Notes: generated by a model not told the origin, from the sequence alone. A stretch of 64,000 nucleotides of DNA from JBAZMA01 sp041649995 (GCA_041649995.1 JBAZMA010000008.1:1-64000), one strand, 5' to 3'; counted from the stretch's first letter, positions 17,429-25,500 are shown. Made by a program: numbers and translations.

Positions 17429-18294
17429 CGAAATCCGTTGCGTTGCCATCGATCGCGGTCCCCGCCCGCTACAATTATGTCGCGGCCTTTTTGACCTTTG
17501 CCTGCAATTTGAAGTGTCCTTATTGCATTAACCATTATCAGGAAAAGATCATCCGGAGGCCGTCTTTGTCGGCAAAAGAATGGGCGCGTGGATTGAACAG
17601 GCTGATGACGCGTCCTGACCTCCCGATCACATTCCAGGGAGGCGAACCCAGCCTGCATCCGGATTTTATCGAACTGATCCAACTGCTCAAGCCTGAACTT
17701 CCTGTCGATATCCTGACCAATCTTCAGTTTGATATCGACGATTTTATCCGGCGCGTGAGGCCTGAGCGCCTGAAGCGGGACGCGCCTTACGCATCCATCA
17801 GGGTCAGTTATCACCCTCAGACCATGGCTTTTGAGCCTCTGTTGGAAAAAGTCCTGAAGATGACGGACGCGGGGTTTTCTGTCGGCATCTGGTCGGTGAA
17901 ACATCCCCAGGACGAAGACATTCTCAAGAAGGCCCAGGGCCGGTGCCGGGAACGGGGCATTGATTTTCGTTTCAAAGAATTTTTGGGCGAGTATCAGGGC
18001 AAGCTCTACGGCACATACAAATATCAGGGCTCCTGCGAAAAGAAATTCCGGAAGAAGGTTTCCTGCCGCACGTCGGAATTGCTGATGGACCCGGCCGGGC
18101 AGGTTTACCGCTGTCACGCCGATCTTTACGCGGGGAAAAACCCCGTGGGCGACATTTGCGATCCGACCTTCGCCATCGAAGATGTCTTCAGGCCATGTGA
18201 TATTTACGGATTCTGTAATCCCTGCGACGTCAAGCTCAAGACCAACCGCTTTCAGAAGTTCGGCCACACCTCGGTAGAAATCCATCCTCTTTGA
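17425..18294 (+). CDS. Radical SAM protein
   Basis: 289 residues with the cluster motif Cys27-x3-Cys31-x2-Cys34 (FACNLKCPYC) and the conserved ITFQGGEPSLHPDF strand. C-terminal cysteines (VSCRTSELLMDPAGQVYRC, later RPCDIYGFCNPC) look like an auxiliary-cluster or SPASM-type region. The TTG start overlaps the preceding stop (TTGA) and has GGGAGAAG upstream. It is the last gene of the 7095-18294 operon. It differs from the two HVNFI-type radical SAM proteins, lacking their N-terminal helix and their C-terminal ending. The substrate is unknown. Confidence 0.86.
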   Translation: MTKSVALPSIAVPARYNYVAAFLTFACNLKCPYCINHYQEKIIRRPSLSAKEWARGLNRLMTRPDLPITFQGGEPSLHPDFIELIQLLKPELPVDILTNLQFDIDDFIRRVRPERLKRDAPYASIRVSYHPQTMAFEPLLEKVLKMTDAGFSVGIWSVKHPQDEDILKKAQGRCRERGIDFRFKEFLGEYQGKLYGTYKYQGSCEKKFRKKVSCRTSELLMDPAGQVYRCHADLYAGKNPVGDICDPTFAIEDVFRPCDIYGFCNPCDVKLKTNRFQKFGHTSVEIHPL

Positions 18295-18384
18295 TCATTT
18301 TTTATGATGGCCGTCAAGGACCGCGTGTTTGTCCTTAACATGGCCCGAAGTCTTTTTTAGAAAAGTCCTTCAAGGGAGGTCCCC

Positions 18385-19551
18385 ATGGTCCATGATCCTG
18401 TTTGCGGAATGACGGTCGATGAAAAGACCAGCCTGAGCATCCGGCACGAAGGCGAAGTCCATTATTTTTGCAGCCGCCGCTGTTTGGAGAAGTTCGCTTC
18501 CGAACGCGGCCTTTCCGTCTCCGGCGTTGTTTGCCCGCCCGCGGGCTGTAAGCCGGTTTATAAAAATAAGGTTTTTCTTGTGGCCGGCGCGCTTCTGGCT
18601 TTGCTGGGCGCGTCTTTTTTCTTTGAGGCCTTGGTCCCGTTCCGGGCATCTTTTCTGGAATATTTCCACACGATATGGCTGGCTGTTCTTATCGGTCTTT
18701 TCCTGGGAGGCGTGATTGACCATTATATTCCCAGAGAATATATCTCCCGGGTCCTTTCTTCGCCCCGTAAACGCACGGTTTTCTCCGCTGTGATCCTCGG
18801 ATTTTTCATGAGCGCCTGTTCGCACGGGATCCTGGCGCTTTCCATAGAATTGCATAAGAAAGGCGCTTCCAACGCGGCGGTCGTGGCTTTTCTTCTGGCC
18901 AGCCCGTGGGCGAATTTCGCCGTGACCATTATGCTTTTGGCGTTTTTTGGCGCCAAGGCTTTTTACATTCTCGCGTCCGCCGTGTTTGTGGCTTTGACCA
19001 CGGGGCTGATCTTTCAACGGCTGGAACGGCTAGGGTGGGTGGAGAGCAATACCCAGGCTTCGCCCATGGCCGAACAATTTTCCATCTGGTCGGACATCAA
19101 AAAGAGGGCGCGGGCTTACCGGATGACTGCCTCCGGCGTGCGCGCGGATGTTCGAGGGGTCCTTTCCGGTTCTGCCGCCCTGGCGGATATGGTCTTATGG
19201 TGGATCCTCATAGGAGTGGGGGTGGCAAGCCTGATCGGAGCTTATGTCCCCGAACACATTTTTCACAGATTTGCCGGCCCGACGTTTTTAGGCATGCTTG
19301 TGACCCTGGGAATTGCCACCATCATCGAGGTTTGTTCGGAAGGGTCCGCTCCTATGGCCTTTGAGATCTTCAAGCAGACGGGCGCTTTGGGAAATAGTTT
19401 TGTTTTTCTGATGGCCGGTGTTGTGACCGATTATACGGAAATCGGGCTTTTGTGGCATAATGTGGGCCGCAGGGTCGCGCTCTGGCTTCCGGTTGTTGCC
19501 GTCCCGCAGGTTGTGCTTCTTGGAATTATCGCCAATATCATTTTTAAATGA
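18385..19551 (+). CDS. YHS domain fused to a DUF318/ArsP-type permease
   Basis: 388 residues. The first 45 form a YHS metal-binding domain (HDPVCGMTVDE, later YFCSRRCLEKF), as found in copper and other heavy-metal transporters. The rest has about eight hydrophobic helices in two halves, with FFMSACSHGILALSIELHKKGASNAAVVAFLLASPWANF in the first half and IATIIEVCSEGSAPMAFEI in the second, typical of the DUF318 permease family (arsenic ArsP, SO_0444 copper/zinc efflux). It probably exports a soft metal or metalloid. The ATG follows GGGAGG. It starts a new unit after the 91-base gap that follows the radical SAM operon. Confidence 0.85.
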   Translation: MVHDPVCGMTVDEKTSLSIRHEGEVHYFCSRRCLEKFASERGLSVSGVVCPPAGCKPVYKNKVFLVAGALLALLGASFFFEALVPFRASFLEYFHTIWLAVLIGLFLGGVIDHYIPREYISRVLSSPRKRTVFSAVILGFFMSACSHGILALSIELHKKGASNAAVVAFLLASPWANFAVTIMLLAFFGAKAFYILASAVFVALTTGLIFQRLERLGWVESNTQASPMAEQFSIWSDIKKRARAYRMTASGVRADVRGVLSGSAALADMVLWWILIGVGVASLIGAYVPEHIFHRFAGPTFLGMLVTLGIATIIEVCSEGSAPMAFEIFKQTGALGNSFVFLMAGVVTDYTEIGLLWHNVGRRVALWLPVVAVPQVVLLGIIANIIFK

Positions 19552-19567
19552 CAAAAACGGTTTCCTT

Positions 19568-20833
19568 ATGAAACGTCTTTATCTTTGTCTTTTGTCGGCG
19601 GGAATCTTTCTGTCTTTTTCTTTTTGCCCGGTCTGCCCTGAGGATTCTTTGTATGAAGAATGGCAGGAGAGGAATTTTCATCTGGTGCCGGGTGCCAAGG
19701 AAGAGGCGGCGATCCTGCTTTTGAACCAGTCCTACACGCAACCCTGGCGCGCCGCAAACGACGCGGACGGGGACGCTGTCCCCGACGCGCTTGACCCTTC
19801 GCCCCTGGACTGGCGGGAGAAGGGTTACGACCCCTTCGGCGTCCTCGAGTTTTTGAGCTGGGACCATGATTGGAATTCCCATAAGTATGACGCCGGGGCC
19901 TTAGAAAGGGTCGTGGCTCTGATGAAAGAGGCGGGTGTGGGCATGGTCCGGCTTGATTTTCTCTGGCAGGATATCGAACCGGCTCCCGGAGAATACCATT
20001 TTGAGAAATACGACAGGATCGTCGATGTTTTGACGCGGAATCAGATCCGTATTCTGGGCCTTTTGGGATATTCGGCAAGCTGGGCAGGCCCTGTCTGGAA
20101 CGGCCCGCCTGAGAAGGACGCCACCTTTGTAAGGTTTGCCAAAAAAGTCATCGCCCGTTATAAGAACAGGGTCAAATATTGGGAGGTATGGAATGAGCCG
20201 GATTCCCGCACTTATTGGGAGCCGCAGGATGAGATGAAAAGATACACGCGGCTTTTGAAGAAAGTTTTCAGCGCGGCCAAAAGCGCTGATCCTTCCTGCA
20301 AAATCGTCCTGGGAGGGATGACGGCAGGCGGATATTACGCGATCAAGAATGTTTACCGTCAGGGCGGCAAAAATTATTTTGATGTGGCCAATATCCATCC
20401 CTTTGTCGACCCTCTGCGGGATGACAGGATTTCCAAAGTGCGTTCCATTTACAAGAACGTGCGCCGGCTGATGGACCAGAATGGGGACGCGGATAAAAAG
20501 ATCTGGTTTACGGAGATCGGGGCCCCGGGAATCAGGCCGGGGGAACCGGACAAAGGGTGGTGGGAAGGTACAAGCCCCGGCGAAGAACAGCAGGCGGACT
20601 GGGTGAAGGAGATCTACGAAGAGATGCCTTCCTGGGATGTTGAGAAGATTTTCTGGGCGTTTTTCAGGGACAATCACGAACATTTTAAAAGCGCGGTGGA
20701 TTATTTCGGGCTCATCCGGTGGGATTTCAGCCCCAAGCCGGCTTATGCGGGTTATCAGAGAGAGGCGCAGGTTTGGAACAAGGCCTGGAAAAATTTTTTC
20801 AGGACATGGATGCAACAAGATTCTGACTCATAA
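19568..20833 (+). CDS. Secreted glycoside hydrolase, clan GH-A, with calcium-binding repeat
   Basis: 421 residues with a signal peptide (KRLYLCLLSAGIFLSFSF). A thrombospondin-type-3/EF-like calcium motif, DADGDAVPDALDPSP, lies near residue 65. The TIM-barrel domain has the acid/base Glu in KYWEVWNEPD and the nucleophile Glu in IWFTEIGAP, as in GH39/GH5-like enzymes. The ATG at 19568 is the start; the longer frame lies inside the permease gene. The substrate is unclear. It may trim an exported polysaccharide or attack external glycans. The gene ends at the boundary of a repeat region. Confidence 0.85.
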   Translation: MKRLYLCLLSAGIFLSFSFCPVCPEDSLYEEWQERNFHLVPGAKEEAAILLLNQSYTQPWRAANDADGDAVPDALDPSPLDWREKGYDPFGVLEFLSWDHDWNSHKYDAGALERVVALMKEAGVGMVRLDFLWQDIEPAPGEYHFEKYDRIVDVLTRNQIRILGLLGYSASWAGPVWNGPPEKDATFVRFAKKVIARYKNRVKYWEVWNEPDSRTYWEPQDEMKRYTRLLKKVFSAAKSADPSCKIVLGGMTAGGYYAIKNVYRQGGKNYFDVANIHPFVDPLRDDRISKVRSIYKNVRRLMDQNGDADKKIWFTEIGAPGIRPGEPDKGWWEGTSPGEEQQADWVKEIYEEMPSWDVEKIFWAFFRDNHEHFKSAVDYFGLIRWDFSPKPAYAGYQREAQVWNKAWKNFFRTWMQQDSDS

Positions 20834-20867
20834 GCCTTCCGACCGACCACCCAGAGGCTTGTTTTTG

Positions 20868-21244
20868 CCCTTGTGTGAACCATCTTGAAAATTTCTGTCT
20901 GCGACCAGCCCTCGCAGAGCTCGGACGGGCATCCAGATATTTTCAAGATACGCCGCCGCAAAAAGCGGCGCACCGGCTCTTCCGATAGAGCCGGGTTCCG
21001 CAGTAAGCGGAACACTTGCCTTCCGTTTGGGCAAGGTGTGTAGCAGTAAGCGGAACACTTGCCTTCCGTTTGGGCAAGGTGTGCCGCAGCAAGCGGCACA
21101 CCGGCCATCCTATTAGGCCGGGTGCCAGAGGCGAAAGATTAAGGAAACAATCTTTACCCCCTTGCGTGAACCATCTTGAAAATTTCTGTCTGCGACCAGT
21201 TCTCGCAGAGCTCGGACGGGCATCCAGATATTTTCAAGATACGC
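20868..21244. repeat. 86-base direct repeats flanking a hairpin array
   Basis: Copies at 20868-20953 and 21159-21244 differ at about three positions. Each contains an 11-base inverted repeat, ATCTTGAAAAT and ATTTTCAAGAT, at its two ends, enclosing a smaller CTGCGA/TCGCAG hairpin, so each copy can fold on itself. The 205 bases between them hold the tandem hairpin units listed separately. No coding frame is evident. It may be a non-autonomous mobile element or a structured RNA region read through from the hydrolase gene. Confidence 0.75.
20956..21125. repeat. Tandem array of about four paired-hairpin units, 42-43-base period
   Basis: Units begin at 20956, 20998, 21041 and 21084. Three of them begin with the small hairpin CCGC-5 bases-GCGG; in the unit at 21041 the first arm reads TAGC, so that hairpin is weaker. 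Every unit then has a second hairpin framed by a CAC-type left edge and a GGTG- or GGT-type right edge. The second stem differs in sequence between units (CGGCTCT/AGAGCCG, CTTGCC/GGCAAG, CGGCC/GGCCG) but pairs in each. Units two and three are nearly identical. Compensating stem changes point to selection on structure. Confidence 0.7.
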
Positions 21245-21250
21245 AATGGG

Positions 21251-21275
21251 GTGATTTCGCCAGAGGCGAAATCAC
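21251..21275. repeat. Perfect 11-base inverted repeat
   Basis: GTGATTTCGCC (21251-21261) and GGCGAAATCAC (21265-21275) pair across AGA. The core CCAGAGGCGAAA also occurs at 21125-21136, in front of the right 86-base repeat, so it belongs to the same composite element. Confidence 0.7.
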
Positions 21276-21290
21276 GAAAACGGTCAACAG

Positions 21291-21332
21291 AAAGAGGATT
21301 TAGCGAGTTTACGCTGAGCCCTCTTTTTTTTA
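21291..21332 (+). terminator. Rho-independent terminator overlapping the next promoter
   Basis: AGAGG (21293-21297) pairs with CCTCT (21320-21324) and AGCG with CGCT inside, followed by eight T. It closes the repeat region downstream of the glycoside hydrolase gene. Confidence 0.65.
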
Positions 21333-21336
21333 TGAT
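21308..21336 (+). promoter_or_regulatory. Promoter of the 21360-23118 gene run
   Basis: TTTACG (21308-21313), a 17-base spacer and TATGAT (21331-21336). The -35 and spacer lie inside the terminator hairpin. The ribosome-binding site AAAGGAG (21348-21354) follows. Confidence 0.5.
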
Positions 21337-21359
21337 AGAAGCATAGAAAAGGAGCCGAT

Positions 21360-21761
21360 TTGAGCATGGAACAGAAGACCCTTGAAGAAGCCGTTCATCT
21401 TGCCAGAAAAACCGGTATTGTTTTTTTGGGTTCAGCCGACCATCGCGGAATTCCCCATGTTTGCGCGGCCACAGACCTGGCTGTTGTTTCCCGAAAGAAC
21501 CGTTTCAGGCTCTCTTTTTGGTGCTGTCCCACGACATCCTTTAACACGGGGCTCAATCCTCATGTTTCGGTTGTCATATGGGACAAAATCCTGGATAAGG
21601 GGTATCAGATCCTGGGGGAGATCCGGGAGGTTTCCGGTAATGGCGAAACTTCCCCAGCGGTCTCCGGGCGGCAGGTTGAGCGTTCCCTTTTGATAGAAAT
21701 AGAAAAGATATTGCTGTTCAAAAAGACTCCCCATACGGACAGGGAGGCCGGCGTTCTATGA
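21360..21761 (+). CDS. Pyridoxamine 5'-phosphate oxidase-like FMN-binding protein
   Basis: A 133-residue split-barrel protein of the PNPOx-like family, with TGIVFLGSADHRGIPHVCAATDLAVV and the later SVVIWDKILDKGYQILGEI. Family members bind FMN or F420 and reduce various substrates; the true activity is unknown. AAAGGAG lies 5 bases before a TTG at 21360 and 11 bases before an ATG at 21366, so the TTG is slightly favoured. The ATG overlap with the next gene (21758) indicates an operon of four small proteins. Confidence 0.8.
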   Translation: MSMEQKTLEEAVHLARKTGIVFLGSADHRGIPHVCAATDLAVVSRKNRFRLSFWCCPTTSFNTGLNPHVSVVIWDKILDKGYQILGEIREVSGNGETSPAVSGRQVERSLLIEIEKILLFKKTPHTDREAGVL

Positions 21762-22486
21762 GCCTTTCTGACATCAAGTTTGATGAAGAGAACTCTCTCA
21801 TCCTGGTGCATAAAGGGATCTCTATTCACGGAGATCTTTTGATCCCTCATGACGCGCAATCCATCGTGCTTTTTGCTTTCCATAGCGCTTCGGAAAGGTT
21901 TCACCCCGGGAACCGGTCGATAGCTTCTGAATTTCACCGGTCAGGCCTGGGAACTTTTTTGGTCGATCTTCTGACAGAAGAAGAGGCGCAAGGCTTGAAG
22001 AATGCCAACCCTTGCGTTTCCACCGGGAAGCGTCCCAGGGCGCGCCACGGCTTTGTCATAAAGGAACACCGCACGGTGGATTTTTTGGCCGAACGCGCGG
22101 GGGTTGTCATAGAATGGCTGAAAAAAAACCCCTCGACCAGGTCGTTCAAGCTGGGATGCTGGGCGTCAGATTCGAGCGCCGCGGCCTGCCTGCGCGCGGC
22201 CGTGGAACATTGGGATTTGAAGGCCCTTTGCCTGAAAGGAAGCCGCATAGATTTGGCAGAAAGCTTTCTTCCGCTGATCCAGCCCGCGACCCTCTGGATC
22301 GCCTGCAGGGACAACGCTGATACGGCCAGGATGATGGAAAAAAAATTCCAGCTCCTTGCCTGTCCTAAAAAACTGACCATGGTTCCCGGAGGCGAGCGGG
22401 ATTTTGATGAACCCGGGGCAGGGGTCATGGCGGCTAAATACGCCAAAGACTGGTTTCTTCGCTATTTTACAAAGGAAGCGTCATGA
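21758..22486 (+). CDS. Alpha/beta-hydrolase-like protein with degenerate catalytic motifs
   Basis: 242 residues with the outline of dienelactone-hydrolase-like proteins: a strand-rich N-terminal part, GTFLVDLLTEEEA, and a C-terminal PATLWIACRDNADT followed by PGGERDFDEPGAG. In active relatives the nucleophile lies in a GxSxG-like turn and the histidine in a G-x-x-H-x-F-x-E-P-G motif. Here the turn reads WASDSSAA and the histidine position appears to be Arg. It may be an inactive or altered member. It overlaps both neighbours by 4 bases. Confidence 0.65.
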   Translation: MSLSDIKFDEENSLILVHKGISIHGDLLIPHDAQSIVLFAFHSASERFHPGNRSIASEFHRSGLGTFLVDLLTEEEAQGLKNANPCVSTGKRPRARHGFVIKEHRTVDFLAERAGVVIEWLKKNPSTRSFKLGCWASDSSAAACLRAAVEHWDLKALCLKGSRIDLAESFLPLIQPATLWIACRDNADTARMMEKKFQLLACPKKLTMVPGGERDFDEPGAGVMAAKYAKDWFLRYFTKEAS

Positions 22487-22827
22487 AAATAGAAATTTGC
22501 TCTTATGGTTCCATCAGGATCGACGGCCGCGAATATCGGAAGGATTTGAAGATCGTAGGGGGAAGGGTGCGGACAGGATGGTGGCGGCAGGAAGGGCATG
22601 TTTTGAAAACAGAAGATGTTAAAGATCTTCTGGAGGCCTCGCCGCAGGTCCTTGTGATCGGCACCGGGACCCAGGGCCAGATGCGTATTTCACAGGAAAC
22701 GCGCAAAACCCTGGATGAATCCAGGATCATCTCGAGGATCGGCCGAACCTGCAGGGCGGTCGATATCTTTAACCGCTTGTCTTCGGAAGGCAAGGATGTG
22801 GCCGCGGCTTTTCATTTGACTTGCTAA
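22483..22827 (+). CDS. Mth938-like domain protein (DUF498)
   Basis: A 114-residue single-domain protein. YGSIRIDGREYRKDLKIVGGRV, PQVLVIGTGTQGQMRIS and TCRAVDIFNRLSSEGKDVAAAFHLTC match the Mth938/NDUFAF3-like family throughout. The bacterial and archaeal proteins have no settled function; the mitochondrial relative helps assemble complex I. The ATG overlaps the stop of the preceding gene (ATGA). Identification of the family is strong; the role is unknown. Confidence 0.85.
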   Translation: MKIEICSYGSIRIDGREYRKDLKIVGGRVRTGWWRQEGHVLKTEDVKDLLEASPQVLVIGTGTQGQMRISQETRKTLDESRIISRIGRTCRAVDIFNRLSSEGKDVAAAFHLTC

Positions 22828-22860
22828 AATTCAGGTTTTTAAACGACAACGAGGTCTCAA

Positions 22861-23118
22861 ATGGTGAAAATGGAGATTTGTGTTATTCCTGTGGGAGGTT
22901 GTGAAATTTCGATGAATAAATGGGTCGGGGCGAGCGAAGAGGCGCTCAAAGGCGCTTCTGATATCAAAAGCCAGATCACATCCATGGGCACGATTCTTGA
23001 GGGGGAATCCAGCGAACGGCTGTTCGCTTTAGCGCGGCAGATGCACCAAAAGGCCTTTGGTAACGGCATCAAAAGGGTCTTTACGACTATTGCCATCGAT
23101 CAGAGAGTGGATAAGTAA
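22861..23118 (+). CDS. MTH1187-type thiamine-binding protein (DUF77)
   Basis: An 85-residue ferredoxin-like-fold protein containing EICVIPVGGCEISMNKWV, ITSMGTILEGES and RVFTTIAIDQRVDK, typical of the MTH1187/YkoF family of small thiamine- or hydroxymethylpyrimidine-binding proteins. It is slightly shorter than the usual 95-100 residues. It comes 33 bases after the Mth938 gene and probably ends that operon. The fit to thiamine handling is of interest because of the thiamine-dependent E1 pair at 12520, but that link is only conjecture. Confidence 0.82.
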   Translation: MVKMEICVIPVGGCEISMNKWVGASEEALKGASDIKSQITSMGTILEGESSERLFALARQMHQKAFGNGIKRVFTTIAIDQRVDK

Positions 23119-23307
23119 CCACGATTTTTTCATGGCTTTAGAATGCGCGGCCGCGGACAAACCCTTCTTCGGCAAGGCCGGCCTCTTTGGAAAAACATTC
23201 TTTCGCGGTTTCATCGAAAGTCTTCCTCCCTTTCCATAAATAATTCTGGTGAATCATCATTGCGCATGGAGCGCTTTTCGCTCGGTGTTCTGTCGCCCAC
23301 AAGAAGC

Positions 23308-23337
23308 TTGCCTGGTCAGGGAGGCATGGGGTAAAAT
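23308..23337 (+). promoter_or_regulatory. Promoter with very short leader before the GH-A gene
   Basis: TTGCCT (23308-23313), an 18-base spacer and TAAAAT (23332-23337). The ATG at 23350 lies 12 bases after the -10 box, so the leader would be about six bases and has no Shine-Dalgarno sequence. Confidence 0.45.
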
Positions 23338-23349
23338 GAGATCATTCCC

Positions 23350-24405
23350 ATGAATAAACAGGGTTTTGTCCTGGCATTGATCATTATTCCTACGGCGCTC
23401 ATGTTGGCGCCGTCTTTGTTCGCCGGGGAGGTCACAACGGCCGCGACTTTCAGTCAGGTTCAATGCGAATATCTGTCCCAGGACTGGAAAGAGATCTATC
23501 TGAAGACCCTGGATCTGGGATTCGATCTCATCAGGCTGGGCGCTTACTGGAGCCGGATTGAAGCCGAGGAAGGCGTTTATGATTTCAGCGAGTTGGATTG
23601 GCAGATGGAGCAGGCGTCAAAGAAGGGGATCAAAGTCCTTTTGACGGTGGGGATGAAGGCGCCGCGCTGGCCGGAATATTTTATTCCCTCCTGGCTGGAG
23701 AAAAGGGTTAAGTTGCGCTACGGCTCAGATCCCACCGAGCAGCAGCTTCTCACAAATAAATTGTTCCTGTTTATTGAGAAGGTGGTCCTGCGGTACCGTC
23801 AGCACCCGGCAATTGTCGCCTGGCAGGTAGAAAACGAGCCGTTTACCCGTTCCGGGCCCAGGGATCTCTGGATCAACAAAAATTTCGTGGAACGGGAAAA
23901 AGCCCTCATCAGGCGGCTGGATCCGCGTAAACGCCCTTTGGTCATCAATGCCATGACCTATTCTAACGGGTTTCTGCGTTTCCTCGTCCGCCTGGCCTAT
24001 AGAACAAATCCGGTTTTCGATACGATCGACAGCGCGGAAATCCCCGCGATCAATGTTTATCCTGTTGTAGGCCATACTTTATTTTCGAAAAAAGTGTGCT
24101 TCTGGAGCAATCTGGAAGGCCAGATGAGATATTTAAAGGTTTTTCTGGAAAGGGCCAAAAACACCGGCAAGGATCTGTGGGTCACTGAGCTTCAGGCCGA
24201 GCCGTGGGAGCCCGGAGAGCTTGTTCATTTGAGGGAAGAGGCCGCGCAGACTTGTCAGCCGGAAAGTTTTGTTTTGACATATCGTCAATTAACGGATATG
24301 GGCGTAACGACGATTTTTTTCTGGGGAGTGGAATATTGGTTCTATCGCGCGGAAAAATACGGGGATACCCGCTGGCTGGAAGCCTGTCCCTGCAGAGAAC
24401 CTTGA
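23350..24405 (+). CDS. Secreted glycoside hydrolase, clan GH-A
   Basis: 351 residues with a signal peptide (NKQGFVLALIIIPTALMLAPSLFAG). A TIM barrel follows, with the substrate strand DLIRLGAYWSRIEAEEGVYDF, acid/base Glu in AWQVENEPF and a nucleophile-like Glu in LWVTELQAEPW. The pattern is that of GH42/GH5/GH39-like enzymes; the exact family is not clear. It shares the plan but little sequence with the hydrolase at 19568. The MsrAB gene starts 12 bases downstream and may be co-transcribed. Confidence 0.85.
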   Translation: MNKQGFVLALIIIPTALMLAPSLFAGEVTTAATFSQVQCEYLSQDWKEIYLKTLDLGFDLIRLGAYWSRIEAEEGVYDFSELDWQMEQASKKGIKVLLTVGMKAPRWPEYFIPSWLEKRVKLRYGSDPTEQQLLTNKLFLFIEKVVLRYRQHPAIVAWQVENEPFTRSGPRDLWINKNFVEREKALIRRLDPRKRPLVINAMTYSNGFLRFLVRLAYRTNPVFDTIDSAEIPAINVYPVVGHTLFSKKVCFWSNLEGQMRYLKVFLERAKNTGKDLWVTELQAEPWEPGELVHLREEAAQTCQPESFVLTYRQLTDMGVTTIFFWGVEYWFYRAEKYGDTRWLEACPCREP

Positions 24406-24416
24406 AAGAAGAATCC

Positions 24417-25460
24417 ATGGATTCGAAAAGACCTTTTCAAGAAAGCAGTCAAAAAAATCCCGCGAAATCCTCCGGTTTGAAAAAGGCGATCTTTGCAGGA
24501 GGGTGTTTCTGGTGCCTGGAGTCGGCTTTTGAAGAACTCGACGGCGTCATAGCGGCAGTGAGCGGATATACGGGCGGAACGGGGCCTGGGCCTTCTTATG
24601 AAGACTATGCCGAAAAAGGCCACAAAGAGGCTGTGGAGATAACATATGACCCTTCCCGGATTTCCTTTGCCAGGCTCTTGGACGTGTTTTGGAGACACAT
24701 AGATCCTACCGATGATGGCGGTCAATTTTCCGATAGAGGGCCTGGATACAAAACAGCTGTTTTTTATCATGACGAGGAGCAGAAAAAACTGGCGGAGGCC
24801 TCAAAACAGGTCCTGGAAAAATCAGGGCATTTCCAAAATCCCGTTGCCACCGAGATCCTCAAGGCCTCTGTTTTTACGCCGGCCGAAGAATACCACCAGG
24901 ATTTTTATAAAAAATGTCCCGTCCGTTACGAATCCTACAGCAGGGCTTCGGGCCGCAGGGAATTCCTGGAAAAGGCCTGGCCTCAGGACGCCAGGGATGA
25001 GGCCGGGGAGATCCAGCCTGTTTATCGCAAGCCCGGCCCTGAGGAACTCAAACAAAAGCTTAATCCCTTGCAGTACGAGGTGACCCAGAAGGGAGGGACC
25101 GAGCCTCCCGGGCAAAACGAATACTGGGATAATCACAGGGAGGGCGTTTATGTGGATATTGTCACAGGAGAGCCTTTGTTCAGTTCCAGGGATAAATTTG
25201 ATTCCGGGAGCGGATGGCCGAGTTTTTCCCAGCCCCTGGAACCAGAGAATATCGTGACCAGGAAGGACCGCTCTCATTTCGTAGAGAGAACGGAGATCAG
25301 GAGCCGGCATGCCGATTCTCATCTCGGCCATGTGTTTTCAGACGGCCCTGCGCCAACAGGACTGCGGTATTGCGTGAATTCTGCGGCCCTGCGTTTCATT
25401 CCGAAAGAGGACCTTGAAAAAGAAGGATACGGCGCCTACCTCAAATTATTCGAAAAATGA
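24417..25460 (+). CDS. msrAB: Bifunctional methionine sulfoxide reductase MsrA-MsrB
   Basis: 347 residues. The N-terminal MsrA domain has the catalytic Cys30 in GGCFWCLESAF and reduces S-sulfoxides. The C-terminal MsrB domain (from about residue 205) reduces R-sulfoxides and has DSGSGWPSF, the conserved His segment RSRHADSHLGHVF and catalytic Cys319 in RYCVNSAALRF. The two CxxC zinc motifs found in some MsrB proteins are absent. No signal peptide is seen from the ATG at 24417, so repair is cytoplasmic; the longer upstream frame lies inside the hydrolase gene. Identification is firm. Confidence 0.94.
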   Translation: MDSKRPFQESSQKNPAKSSGLKKAIFAGGCFWCLESAFEELDGVIAAVSGYTGGTGPGPSYEDYAEKGHKEAVEITYDPSRISFARLLDVFWRHIDPTDDGGQFSDRGPGYKTAVFYHDEEQKKLAEASKQVLEKSGHFQNPVATEILKASVFTPAEEYHQDFYKKCPVRYESYSRASGRREFLEKAWPQDARDEAGEIQPVYRKPGPEELKQKLNPLQYEVTQKGGTEPPGQNEYWDNHREGVYVDIVTGEPLFSSRDKFDSGSGWPSFSQPLEPENIVTRKDRSHFVERTEIRSRHADSHLGHVFSDGPAPTGLRYCVNSAALRFIPKEDLEKEGYGAYLKLFEK

Positions 25461-25500
25461 AAAGGTGCGACATTTTAAAAGTCAGGTGACGGGGGACGGA

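Noticed and set aside
20956..21125. CRISPR array
   Set aside because: Period is about 43 with no unique spacers of equal length between constant repeats, and no cas genes are near. The units are paired hairpins.
20755..21303. Short open frames on both strands across the repeat region (20755-21108 minus, 20828-21058 minus, 21016-21303 plus)
   Set aside because: Their translations follow the repeat structure (near-identical peptides from tandem units) and lack ribosome-binding sites.
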